Positions 32,621 through 43,844 of a DNA stretch of 46,938 bases are shown here, piece after piece. The position numbers were made by a program, and so were the translations under genes. Within the stretch, counting starts at the first letter, position 1, and every line of letters starts with the position of its first letter. The stretch is taken from positions 1-46,938 of the forward strand of contig JBNGIS010008721.1 in the NCBI GenBank assembly GCA_049999725.1, read 5' to 3'. Below the pieces are notes generated by a model, which saw nothing but the letters and a program-made list of their open reading frames with translations, was not told the DNA's origin and made no database searches. Source of the stretch: Haplomitrium mnioides (lineage: Eukaryota; Marchantiophyta; Haplomitriopsida; Calobryales).

Positions 32621-33740
32621 GTGTTCTTTAGGAAGATGAAGCCATATTTGTTGATCAATGGAGTGTTGCACAAGAGAGGGTACGATGGAATGATCAGGTG
32701 GTGCCTGGAGCGGGATCAATCCACGGTCGTAATAAGGAGGGCCTTGCATGGAGAGGAGGTGGGGCCCCTCTCCCATCTGCAGCAGATGCTACCATTAGGA
32801 AGATTTTGGATGTAGGATACTGGTGGCCCACTCTGCACAAAGATGTGCACTTATGGGTGAAGAGGTGCAACGCATGTCAGAGGATGGGGAGGCCAACAGC
32901 TAATCAACACCATCTCATGGTCCCCATTATCCCCCTGGCACCTTTCAAAAAATGGGGAACTGATTTCATCGGCCCAATTGCACCTTCCACTCACAAGGGC
33001 AACAGATACATCTTGTTGGCTACGGATTATGCAACAAAGTGGGTGGAAGCCAGAGCCACTCAGAAGTGTGATGCCAAGACAGTGGCTGCCCTTCTTGTAT
33101 GAATAGATGTTCTGCTGATTTGGGCCCCCACTGGAGCTAGTGAGTGATTAAGGTGCCCACTTCATCAACTAGGTAATCCAGAACGTGACTATCAGATACT
33201 TGGTCAAGCACCGTTGCACCACAGCCTATCATCCCAAGGCTAATGGGCTTACTGATAGGGTGAATAGGATCATGGGTAAGATCCTCAGCAAGATGGTGGA
33301 AGCCAACAAGGCGGATTGGGATCTCAAGCTATTCACCACAACCCATGCCTACAATCTGGCTTACAAGACCACAATGGGCCACTGCCCCTATTTTTTGGTT
33401 TTTGTACTTCACGCTCTTGTGCCAATAGAGTATGAAGTGCCCACCAGACGACTACTAGAGGAGGAGAGGATAGTAGAGGATCGGAGCAGAAGAGAGAGAC
33501 TATACCAACTGGAGAGCCTGGAGGAAACCAAAGAGAAAACCCAAGGAAGAATGGAACACCAACAACAATTGTGGAAGCAACAACACGATAAGGGTCTGAA
33601 ACCAACCGATCTCTGGGAGGGAAACCTAGTGCTGTTGTATGACAGCACATTTGTGCACTTCCCTAGAAAATTGCACACTAGATGGATGGGCCCCTTTGTG
33701 CTGAAGAAACTGCATCGAAATGGGTCAGTAGAATTGGAGA
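32621..33740 (+). pseudogene. Gypsy integrase, frameshifted, catalytic Glu changed
   Basis: Frame 2 gives the linker ([20 protein letters not shown]); frame 1 takes over near 32780 with the zinc finger end ([19 protein letters not shown]) and core ([26 protein letters not shown]). After TGA 33100-33102 and further stops, frame 2 continues from 33185 (TTAYHPKANGLTDRVNRIMG). The usual catalytic Glu of the DDE triad (NGLxER) is Asp here. The C-terminal domain (NLVLLYDSTFVHFPRKLHTR) runs until about 33740, where it fuses to LTR sequence. Confidence 0.88.
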
Positions 33741-36309
33741 CGAAAGATTCAACGGGAAACATGGCGTCTCTAGGGTGTCTGCGAGACTTAGCGGGGGTGT
33801 GGCGGGCCCAGGGTTATGAAGGCTTCAGCAAAGACATGGCAAGCACAAGAAGTCTGTGGGACTTTGAGGAAACGTGGCAGGCTCAGTGTGTCCGAGGTCT
33901 TCTTCGGAACCAGGTCAGTGCAACGGTCAAGCTTCCCCTTTGAAAATGGCGTCGAACGACGCTCCCTCTGAAACATAGCGTCCTCACAAGTGTTTGGGAG
34001 AGTCAGTGTACACGTGGCAACTTGGAAGAGCCCATTCGATTCCATGAAACCAGGTTAGCGCGTCAGTCAGCCTTCCCTTTTCAAAACAGCGTCAGACAAC
34101 GCTGCATTGGATTATATGGCAACTCGGAGGAGCCCATTAGATTCTACGGAACCAGGTCAACGCGTCGCTCAGCCTTCCCCTTTGAAAATGGCGTCAAACA
34201 GCGCTGCGTTGGATTACGTAGCACTCCAAGGGAGCCCATTGGATTCTTTAGATCAGACGGAGGTCAACCACAGAACCATGTCAGCTCGTCGGTCAGCCTT
34301 CCTCTTTGAAAAAGGCAACAAATAGCGCGGCTTTGGATTATGTAGCATTTTGACAAAGCCCGTTGGATCCTTCGGGTCAAAGAGGAGTCAACCACGGATG
34401 GAGGTCAGCGCAGCGGTCCACCTTCCCTGTTTAAAATGGTGTCGGACGACGACCACGGAGAAAGTTAGCCCTAGACACGTGGCACTTTGGAGGAGTCCGA
34501 GGGATCCTTCGGACTTCCCTGTCTGTTGGATTCTTCGGATTAGAATCCATGGTCAACTACAGAGCAAGGTTAAAGTGCCAATCCTTCTTCCAGGTTGAAT
34601 GTGGCGTCGGACGGCAACAACGAAGAAAAAGTCAACAATGGGCTCTAGGTTTTGTTGGGTTCTACAGACTCAGATCCAGGGGAATCTTCAAGAATTGAAT
34701 CTGAGAGATTCCTTCGAACTCATTTTCCGTAGGATTCTTTGGAACTATGTTCCATGGGGTTCTTCGGACTTAGTTCCGCAAGAATCTTTGGAATCTTAGT
34801 CCACGAGATTCCTTAGACTCGACCATATGTGACCATTATACTTGAAAGCAAACTGCTAATAGACGGGACAGATGTCGCCACGTCTAGGTCCGAGCCTAAC
34901 GGGAATAACGATCTTTCTAACGGGAAGAATTCACGGGGGCGGAAGCTTGAGGGGTATACATTGTTAGGCTTCAAATTTGATCGAGTTGGTGTGCAAGCAA
35001 GTTCAAGACGCGCAAGCAATCTCGGGACAAGGAAAACACAACGTGGTAAGGCAGAAGTGGATCCCAATGAAAATTTACGTGAGGTGAGTGTACTCACGCA
35101 GGGGGCTAGTAAGAGTAGAGGTGGACTGGAGGGGTGCCGAGAATCATTGGGTGAGGATCTCGAGAGGCTCGGGCGATCCAAGTGAACTCATCCCTGTAGG
35201 TGGACTTATGGCAAATGTGGATCGATACATGGGATTTGAAGGGGATCTATTTTGTTGAGAGTTCAAGAGAGACTGCCAAGTGGGATCTTGGGGTCGTCTT
35301 TGCAATTCCTGTGCAAGTGAATCAACCTAGAGTGCTCGGAGTGTGCTCTAGTGTTATCTCTCAAGTGGAGCTCAAAAAAGGTAGTTGCGTTAGTGCGTGC
35401 GTACTACAGAGAAGACTGGTTTGAGGCTCAGAGGTGGAGTGAATTTCCAACAGTCGAGAGGACTGTCTTCCAAGGGTGGAAGTGAAAGAAATCCTCTTCC
35501 GAGCTTGAGAAAGTAAATCCAAGGCTTCTCGCGAGGGAAGTTGAAAAACTATCTGCAAGAACGGTGTGTGTGTGGGGATTGAAAGGAGGATTGATGTGGT
35601 GAGTTGAGGATGAGTCTGCTAAGGAGATCAGTCCCAATGGTCCTGTAAGACCTTTGATGTTGGTGAAGTGCAATGAGTGTATATGTTTGTAAATGTGTAT
35701 GAATGTGTTTGTTAGATTTGAATGTTATTATATGATATAAGAAGCAATTAGGATTAGGCTCAGATTGGTTCCAATTGTTCAGACCCTGGGACAACCATGT
35801 GAAAGGGGAATCAAGTCCCTTGACGTAGTCTTGTGACTCTGGGGTCATTGCATTATGTTCTTGTACTCTGTTTTATTGTGTAAGAATGATTCAAGACTAG
35901 AAGTAGGCAAGAATTCCATTTGTTGAGACTTTGGAACAACCTTGTGAGGGGCAGTCAAGTCTCTTGTCATTGTTCCGTGGCAGAGAGGTCATTCCACTCT
36001 GCTCTTGAAGTGTATACAAGGTGGTTGGGTCTAGATTAGGACCCCTGAATTACATTGAAGATTTCCACAGAGCTATTTGGGTTTGTATATATGCATGTTT
36101 TGGCATTGTGGGTGAATGAGCCGTTGGGCTGATGTTGTGAATGTTGAGGTGAGGAAAGGCCTGGTAAGGTGAAGAGAGATCCCTTAAAGCCTCAAAGTGA
36201 TAATTGGATAGGGGCCATCTCACAAAAGAACCTTAATCCCCTGTTTTTGTCCTCCCCTGCCTTCTAAGTGGCACCTATGAAGGTTAAGGCCTAAAGGAGG
36301 GGAGTGACA
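33741..36309 (+). mobile_element. 3' LTR of plus-strand Gypsy, 5'-truncated, fused to integrase
   Basis: It begins at GAAAGATTCAACGGGAAAC, which matches the inside of the solo LTR near 19300, and ends GGGGAGTGACA at 36309. Arrays 1, 2 (about five units near 33916, 34058, 34159, 34283, 34408) and 3 are present, as is the duplicated 145-base block. CACGTGGC sites lie at 34011-34018 and 34476-34483. About 600 bases of the LTR start and the polypurine tract are missing. Confidence 0.87.
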
Positions 36310-37679
36310 ATGAAGAAACCTTAGACAAAGAAATCTAAACATTTTGAATGCTGCTCAAATTGTGGCCACTAAATTGACTACTTTTTAGTGCTTCTCCAGC
36401 AACGTCGAGCATAGCCCAATGCAAAGCATAGCACAGCGGAGACATATCTATGATTCCCCCTATGCAACCTATAAATCCTCCACCCAACAAAGACTCTTCG
36501 ACGAAACTCAGCCCTCGATGAACTCTGATGCTGAGTAGCTCGATGTAGCTGCTACTCGCCGAGTTTTCCTTGCTAAACATTTTCAAGTCTTGCTTTTTAA
36601 TGATTTCTCTGCAACAAAAACCAATAAAGCTGTCAAAGGAAGAGGCCTTAAACTCTACAATTCCGCCCTGCTGATTGCAATTCAAATCTTTGCATGCTTG
36701 CTCAAAAACACAAACTACAGTTTGCATCTCACCCTGCACACGAATCTTGACGGAGCTGCCTGAAGAGGAATCTCTAAGCAAAAACAAACATTGCTTGATG
36801 TCACAAAGATAGATGCTCGACAAAATCTTGCTCAAGCCACCTCCTATTTGCATTACTCCTCTTGAAAAACTCTTAGAAGAATTTCTTTTCTTGCAATAGA
36901 CACTAGTAGCCTGACACGACATCGTTGCTCGACAAAACTCTGATAGGAGTTCCCTGTGCTCAACACTTTGTAGTGTTTCTCCCTGCTCAAAATAAAGAAA
37001 CCTGAGGAATAAACCTCCTTGAAAACACAGCTCGCAAATCTTACTCGACTGGCAACTTTTTCGACAAAACTTATGCTCTTCGATGCACAAACTCTAAACG
37101 TTGACTACTTGAAGAACTTTTAGCACCTCCACAAAGAAATCTGCACAAAATCACTCAAAAAACATAGAATTCTCCCAACAAGAAGATTTTTGCACCATCA
37201 AACAACTCTTCACAAGTCTTAAGCAACAACTTGCAATCGCCAGCCGAATCTCTTCCACAAAAATTTCAGCACTCCGAGATTCCTCAGATGATTTCAATTT
37301 CCCAACCAGATTTCTCAGTCACAATCCAAGATACCATGGATGACAGAAATCTCACAAATCTTTCGATGTACTTTTCTTCGAGTGATACCTTCTCGAAGAA
37401 GTTCCAATCGGTAGTGTTGATCTTCCGATATCCAAACTAGTGCACCTTTTCTCACAAAGAATCCATGCTTCTCCAAGAGCTGCAATACCTTAGCTCTCCT
37501 CTTGGTTCATACAATCACTTGCAACATCGAAAGATAACCTTTCGATGAGAGTACATGGCCTTATATACTAAGACACAAAAAGATAAAAAACTAAAAATAT
37601 CTAAAAGTAGAAAACCACATGGAATATTGTGACAAATAAAGTAATCACAATGCGAACTTGTTGCTACTATTTCCTCTTG
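36310..37679. repeat. CTCGACAAA-type AT-rich DNA (right piece)
   Basis: TGCTCGACAAAATCTTGCTC (36811-36830), TTGCTCGACAAAACTC and TTTTTCGACAAAACTT recur, as in 17321-18692 and 22012-22077. It sits directly after the 3' LTR and before the gag relic at 37680, so it may be the untranslated leader of that older element. One long minus-strand frame crosses it. Confidence 0.45.
36335..36922 (-). CDS. Unrecognised long ORF, Cys/Ser-rich
   Basis: From ATG 36920-36922 the frame gives 195 residues; it is open further upstream to about 37090 but without an ATG. It is rich in Ser and Cys and has hydrophobic stretches (LLGGGFIGCIGGIIDMSPLC). No family is recognised. The repeated CTCGACAAAA DNA motif translates here as FCR. 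It ends 25 bases from the LTR boundary. It could be chance or a leader-encoded antisense ORF. Confidence 0.2.
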   Translation of the reverse strand: MSCQATSVYCKKRNSSKSFSRGVMQIGGGLSKILSSIYLCDIKQCLFLLRDSSSGSSVKIRVQGEMQTVVCVFEQACKDLNCNQQGGIVEFKASSFDSFIGFCCREIIKKQDLKMFSKENSASSSYIELLSIRVHRGLSFVEESLLGGGFIGCIGGIIDMSPLCYALHWAMLDVAGEALKSSQFSGHNLSSIQNV

Positions 37680-38160
37680 GTGCGAGTTCAAAGATATGCC
37701 AATTTCAAGATTTAGTGTTTTAAGTGCTCCAAAAGTAGGAAGAGATTGTTTGGCAGAATTGAAGCAACTTGGTATATTGAGGAGCTATGTTGCATAATTT
37801 CAAAATATTATTATGCAAATTTCTAATATGGATGAGAGAGAAGCTCTAGATTGTTTTGTTCAAGAATTGAAGCCTCGCACTAAGATGAAAGTGGCAATGA
37901 GAGAGCTTTCTCAACTAAGAAAATAAATGCTTATAGTTGAACGATATGACTTACTATTTGCTACTATACAAGATAGGCTACAACCTCAACAAGTTTTACC
38001 AAATGTTTGTATGCCATCAAATAAGGCTCTATTTATGGAAATTGATGTGACGCAAAGAGTGACACTCATCAATGTGGAACGTGAGAGCCTACTACAAAAT
38101 GGAAGATGTTATTATTGTCAAAAACTTGGTGAGATGATTGCAAATTGTCCATGTTGCTAA
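37680..38160 (+). pseudogene. Older Gypsy-type gag relic
   Basis: Readable blocks FQNIIMQISNMDEREALDCF, VQELKPRTKMKVAMRELS and VERYDLLFATIQD match plant retrotransposon gag. A decayed zinc knuckle CYYCQKLGEMIANC follows, with Glu in place of the His. Stops fall near 37795 and 37923. It differs from the gag at 25033-26431, so it belongs to another lineage. Confidence 0.7.
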
Positions 38161-38282
38161 GGTCAAACTCTTCTTCTTATTCAAGTAGTAATTGTAGAAG
38201 AGGAGATCCAAGAAAATAACATACCTCAATAAAAATAATTAAGCAATTTATTAAGAGCTCAATTAGTTCCAATAGAATTAAC

Positions 38283-38835
38283 AACTTGACATGAATTAAA
38301 GGTATCTTGTTCCATCTAGATGGTATAGTTGATGAGTATTCTTGTAGAATATTGGTGGACCATGGAAATTCTAACATTTTTATATCAATACATTTTGCTA
38401 AGAAAATTAAAGAAAAAACTTTACCTATCTTGAAAAGTTTTGTGACTATGGCTAATGGCAAAAAACATGATGTGCTCCATTCAAAAAAGCCATTTCTTCT
38501 AAGGATTGGAAAAAAATACAAGGAATCTATAGATTTTGTTATTGCGTCTAAATAATTTGGCATCATTTTAGGTTTGCTTTGGCTTGAAGATTGATCTGCT
38601 TAAGTTGATTACATAAAACAACAAATTCAAGTTACTTTATAGGACAAATAATTTATTTTGAAGTGTGAGGCACCATTGGTGAAGAGGCCTAAGTCAATTC
38701 AACATATTGCTTCAGTGGAGAAAGAGTTGTTTATCTTTGTTGTTTAGACCAAACCTATGATAGACTTTAGTAAGGAGGGAGGGAAGTCTATGTCAGCCAA
38801 TGAAATAAGGTACTATGAAAGAATCGTTGGAATCA
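38283..38835 (+). pseudogene. Older Gypsy-type protease relic
   Basis: The frame at 38307-38555 includes YSCRILVDHGNSNIFISIHF, resembling the retropepsin motif (I/L)VDSGASxNFI with His for Ser/Thr next to the catalytic Asp. A decayed GLLWLED block (normally LGxPWL) follows. The relic stops at 38839 exactly where the inserted minus-strand LTR begins. RT and integrase of this lineage are not seen. Confidence 0.65.
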
Positions 38836-38839
38836 GAGG

Positions 38840-41677
38840 TGTCACTCCCCTCCTTCAGGCCTTAACCTTCACAAGTGCCACTTGGAAGGCAGAGAAGGAC
38901 CAAAACATGTGAATAAGGTTCTTTTGTGAGATGGCCCTTAGCCAGTTATCACTTTGAGGCTTTAAGGAATCTCTCTTTCCCTAACAAGCCCTTTCCTCAC
39001 TTCAACATTCACATCAGCAGCCAATCAGCTCATTCACCCATAATACCAGAATGCACAGGCACATAAGCCCAAGCATTTATGTGGTAATCTTCAATGTAAT
39101 TCAGGGGTTTCAAATCTGGACCCAGCCACTTTGTATACACTTTAGGAGTAGAATGCAATAACCCCAGAGTCACAGGACTATGTCAAGAGACTTAACTCCC
39201 CCTTCACAAGGCTATCCTAGGGTCTTAACAGCTGGTACCTGTATGATCCTAGTCCTAATTGTTTCTTATACAATATAATAGAATTCAAATCTAACTAACA
39301 CAATCATAACACAGTTACAAACATACACACTCACTGCACTTCACCAAAATCATAGGCCTCACAAGACCACTAGGACTGATTTCTCTAGCAGATTCCTCCT
39401 TTCTTCCTCAACTTACCACCTCCATCTTCCTTTCAATCCCCATGCACACACCTTTCTTCCAAATAGTTTTTTAACTTCCCTCGCGAGAAGTCTAGATTTA
39501 CTTCCTCAAGATCGGAAGAGGATTTCTTTCACTTCCACCTCTAGAAGATAGTCCTCTGGATTGTTGGCAGCTCACTCTACCTCTGAGCCTTGAACATGTC
39601 TTCTCCGCAGTGCGCAAGCAGTAACGTAGCTACTCTCTTCTCAACTCCACTTGAAAGATTACACCAGAGCGCACCCTGAGCACTTCTAGGTTGATCCTCT
39701 TGCATAGAGGATGCAAAGATGACCCTAAGATCTCACTTGGCAGTCTCTCTCAAATTCTCAACATATAGGATCCCCTTCAAATCTCCCGTATTGAGTCACC
39801 TTCACTACAGGTCCACCCGTAGGGATGAGTTCACGTGGATCGCCTGAGCCTCTAGATCTCATCGCCCAACAATTATTGGTGCCCTTCTAGTCCACCTCCA
39901 CCCCTAATACCCCCTACACGAGTATACTCACTTCACGTAAATTCTCATTGGAATCCCCTTCTGCTTTTTCTCGTTGTGCCTTCCTGTCCCAAGATCGTTT
40001 GCGCGTCTCTAGCTTGCTTGCACACCAACCCCATCAAACTTGAAGCCCGTCAATGTATACCCCCCAAGCTTCCACCCCTACGAATCCTTCCTATTTGAAA
40101 AGGTTATTATTCCCATTAGGCTCAACTCCGGACGTGGCGACACTTGTCTCGTCTATTTGCAGAATGCTTCCAAGTACAATGGTCATATGGGGTTGAGTTC
40201 GAGGAATCTCACGGACTAAGACTCCAAAGATTCTTACGAAACCGAGTCTAAAAAATCATGTGGAATAGAGTTCCAAAGAATCTTGAGGAACTCAGAGCTC
40301 GCTATTGGATTTTTCTCTGTTGCCGCCGTCCAATGTCGTCTTCAACTCGGAAGTTGGACCAGCGCATTGACCTTGTTTTGCAGTTGACCACGGACCCCAG
40401 TCTGAAGAATCCAATGGACAGAGAAGTCCAAAAGATCCCTCGGACTCTTTCAAAGTGCCACGTATCCGAGGTTGACTTTCTTTCGTGGCCACCGTCTGAC
40501 ACTATTTTCAACAAGAAAGGTGGATCGCCGCACTGACCTTCATCCGTGGTTGACTTCTTTCTAACCCAAAGGATCCAATAGGCTCCCTCGAACGTCACGT
40601 ATCCGAGGCAGCACCGTCCAATGCCGCTTTCAATAGGGAAGGTGGATTGTCGTGCTGACCTCCGTTTGTGGTTGACTTCTCTCTTACCCGAAGGATCCAA
40701 CGGGCTTTGCTGAAGTGCCACGTATCAACAAGGAAGCTTGACCTGGTTCCGAAGAATCCAACGGGCTCTGCCAAAGTGCCACGTGTTCGCTAACTCTCCC
40801 AAACACCTCCTCACGATGCCACGTTTCCGCAAAGGCCCGCGGACACCCTGCGCCTGCCACGTCTCCATTGAATCTCCTTGGATACTCTTGAGGACCCCAC
40901 GTTTCCATTGAATCTCCCAGAGCCCTCCAAAGACGCCACGTTTCTGCAAAGGTCTGCAGACATCCTACGCTTTCCACGTCTCCGCTGAATCTCCTTGGAC
41001 ACTCTTGAGGATGTCTCCGTTGAATCTCCCAAAGCCCTCTGAAGACACCACGTTTCTACAAAGGCTTGCAGACACCGAAGGAAGGGGTCACGGACCCCAG
41101 TAGAACATGTTAACGCCTGAGGGATCGGAGCATCCCCCGATCCTTAGAGTAGTCGCAATTTACGAAGGCCATGGCCCCCTCCTTTCTCTTCCTGATCTAT
41201 GCTTCTGGTGTGCGGCGTCCGAAATCTTGTTTTGCGGCCTTTCCTTGCTTGCGGTCCCCTTCTCGTTGCCACTCTTTGATCTTTTCCATGCGTCTCAGAT
41301 CCTCATTCTCTAGTCCCCGCTCCTTCCTCAGTTCCGAGGTCGCCCTCCTTTTCTCCATTTGCCTGATTGCCTCTGATGGGTGCTCCGTTCCATCCTACTA
41401 GGGCCTCAATTTCTGCATCTCGATGATACTTATAGGCTCTTTTCCACTTCCGTCGAATTTTAGTGGTGGCTTCCTACCTATTGGCTAACACATCTTCCTT
41501 CTCTCCTTCTGAAATGATCCCATTCCACTCTTCACCTCCCGGCCATCCGCTCATGCTCAGTGATTGGAGTCGATCCGCTGCTTTTGAGGTACTTTAATAC
41601 TTACGATAGAGAGATTGTTCTAAAGCCACCTCCGATTTTATGAATTCTTCCTAAGTGCCCCATGTCACTGGCTGACA
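38840..41677 (-). mobile_element. 3' LTR of minus-strand Gypsy (2,838 bp)
   Basis: On the minus strand it starts TGTCAGCCAGTGACATGG after the polypurine tract and ends GGGGAGTGACA, so the ends TGTCA/TGACA are exact inverted repeats. It has array 1 (40780-41080), about two units of array 2 (40510-40680) and array 3 (40190-40320). It lacks one unit of the 145-base duplication. It is shorter than the solo LTR mostly because of these copy-number differences. GCCACGT (reverse ACGTGGC) occurs at 40457, 40717 and 40778. Confidence 0.9.
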
Positions 41678-41690
41678 TAACTCCCCCTTC
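41678..41690 (-). promoter_or_regulatory. Polypurine tract of minus-strand Gypsy
   Basis: GAAGGGGGAGTTA on the minus strand directly precedes the LTR start TGTCAGCC. Confidence 0.75.
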
Positions 41691-41782
41691 AAGTGTGAAG
41701 CAACCTCACGAACACCCTTCCCCATTCCACAAACACCCACACACCCAAGACACATGCACACTCACCACACTCACACACATAC

Positions 41783-42895
41783 TCACGCTTGTCGATTTGG
41801 AATCTCATATTGGATCAGCCTCGGTCTCCCTCCTTCCTCCTCTTGGTATATGTACCTCTTGAGGCGGTCGAAATGCACTCGATTGGCAAACTTATGACCC
41901 TCCAACGTCTGCAATTCTGCTGATCCATTTTGACACAATTTTTTCAACACAAAAGGGTCCATCCATCTCGTGTATAACTTCCCAGGGAAGTGCACAAACC
42001 TACTGTCATACAACAGCACCAGGTTCCCCTCCTAGAGGTCAGTTGGTTTTAGGTCCTTATCATGATGTTGCTTCCACAATTGCTATTGGTGCTTCAATTT
42101 TCTCTAGGCTTGCTCTTTGGCTTCCTCCAAGCTCTCTAGCTGATATAATCTCTCCCTCTTGCTTCGATCCTTTGCCATCCTATCCTCCTTCAGTATTCAT
42201 CTAGTGGGCACTTCATACTCCATTTGGCCAGTTGTGGTCTTGTAAGCCATATTATAAGCATGGGTTGCTGTTAGCAACTTGAAATCCCAATCCGCCTTGT
42301 TTGCAGCTACCGTTTTGCTGAGGATCTTACCATGATCTTGTTTGCTCTTTTTATGAGCCCATTAGTCTTTAGATGAAAGGTTGTAGTGCGGCGGTGCTTG
42401 ACCACGTATCTTGTAGTTAGGTCCTTGATTACCAAGTTGATGAAATGTGTACCTTGATCACTCACTAGCTCTAGCAGGGGCCCAAATTTGCAAAACATTT
42501 GTTCATATAGGAAGGCAGCCACTGCCTTGGCATCATTCTTCCGAGTGGCTCTGGCCTCCACCCATTTCGTTTCATAATTCATAGCTAACAGAATGGGCCT
42601 GTTGCCTCTGCGGGTGGAGGGTGCAATTGGGCCGATGAAATCAATTCCCCACTTTTCAAAAAGTGCTAGGGGAATATTCAGGACCAAGGGATTATGCTGA
42701 TTAGCTGCTGGCCTTCACATCCTTTGGCATGCGTTGCACCTCTTCACCCAGAAGTGCACATCTTTGTGCAGAGTAGGCCACCAATACTCTGCATCCAAAA
42801 TCTTCCTGATGGTAGCGTCCGCTACAAAATGGCTCCCCACCTCCTCTCCATGCAAGGCCCACATTACTACCGTGGATTGATCCTACTCCAGGCAT
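41783..42895 (-). pseudogene. Gypsy integrase, frameshifted, catalytic Glu lost
   Basis: The zinc-finger part (about 42895-42700) is in shifted frames. The core frame 42307-42687 reads [49 protein letters not shown] and TTTFHLKTNGLIKRANKIMV. Both catalytic Asp positions (IDFIG, VSDQG) are kept, but the third residue, usually Glu in NGLxER, is Lys. The C-terminal domain (41783-42019) reads MLLYDSRFVHFPGKLYTRWM and FDRLKRYIYQEEEGG. No chromodomain is seen. Confidence 0.88.
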
Positions 42896-43031
42896 TGCCT
42901 GATCATTCCATCATACCCCTTATTGTGCATCACTCCCTTGATCAATAGGTATGGCTTCATCTTCCTGAGGAACACGACAACTTCCTCTCTATTGCTGCCT
43001 TTTGGGATTTGAGCTGACATGAGGGATTCTG

Positions 43032-43606
43032 TTATTGCAGCATAATCCCCCTTCCAGCTTTCACCTGGAACAGGTCCTCATCCGAGAACGCATCGTTCAC
43101 CTCTTTTTGATTGATCGGCCCAACAATTCGGGAGAAGAAGTCGGCATTGTTGTGCTTCTTTTCTGGCTTGATCCTCACTTCAATATCAAAAATTCTTGTA
43201 GGAGAAGCACCCACCTTGCAATCCAACCAGTCACATCCGGTTTATTTACCATGTACTTGAGTGCATTGTGATTGGTGTGAAAGATCACATTGTAATGCAA
43301 AAAGTAATGCCTGAATTTCTTCAAAGCATAAATAATTCCTAAGGCTTCCTAATCTATAGCAGAGTAATTCTTTTCTGCTGGGGCTAGTAGCCTGTTGGTA
43401 AAATAAATCGGATGATCCCTACCTTTCTCATCCATTTGGCTTAGCACTACCTCGATGCAGAAGCCAAACACATCAATCATTACGTGAAATTCTCTCCCCC
43501 AGCTGGGAGGCACTAGAACAAGGGCGCTTGCCAATCTCCTCTTCAACTCTGTGAAGCTTGCCAACCTTTCGGTGGTGGCTTCAAAGGTGTTGCCCTCTTT
43601 TGTCAT
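43032..43606 (-). pseudogene. Gypsy RNase H, frameshifted
   Basis: The frame 43349-43606 holds FTELKRRLASALVLVPPSWG, FHVMIDVFGFCIEVVLSQMD and IYFTNRLLAPAEKNYSAID, then a stop. It continues through HTNHNALKYMVN, where the usual Asp (TDH) is Asn, and ends as EVRIKPEKKHNNADFFSRI at 43032-43226. The first Asp (VMIDVF) is kept. Confidence 0.85.
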
Positions 43607-43844
43607 CTAGGTAAGGGGTAGAGCCACCGAGGCAAATTGGTCGATAAATCTTCTATAGTATCCTACGCACCTGAAGAAGCCTTGCACCTCCTTCAAGTTG
43701 GTGGGAAATGAGACATTCATCCAGATGGCAATCTTCTCTTGATCCACTTTAATGCCCTAATTGGAAATCCGATGTCCGAGGAGTATCCCCTCCTTCACCT
43801 CGAAGAAACATTTGTCAGGGTAATCTCAGCCTTGTCTCTGTGCA

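Larger units (their letters stand above)
22078..36309 (+). mobile_element. Plus-strand Ty3/Gypsy element, rearranged and dead
   Basis: The order is LTR piece, gag, protease, foreign LTR-like insertion, RT start, RNase H, integrase, LTR piece. RNase H before integrase is diagnostic of Ty3/Gypsy. The 5' LTR lacks its first ~425 bases. The RT core is deleted at about 32207. The integrase end is fused to the middle of the 3' LTR at about 33741, with loss of the polypurine tract. About 4 kb of other LTR-like DNA interrupts it at about 27650-31650. Confidence 0.85.

Noticed and set aside
33333-33762. Two long minus-strand ORFs over integrase
   Set aside because: They are antisense shadows of the Gypsy integrase C-terminal region.
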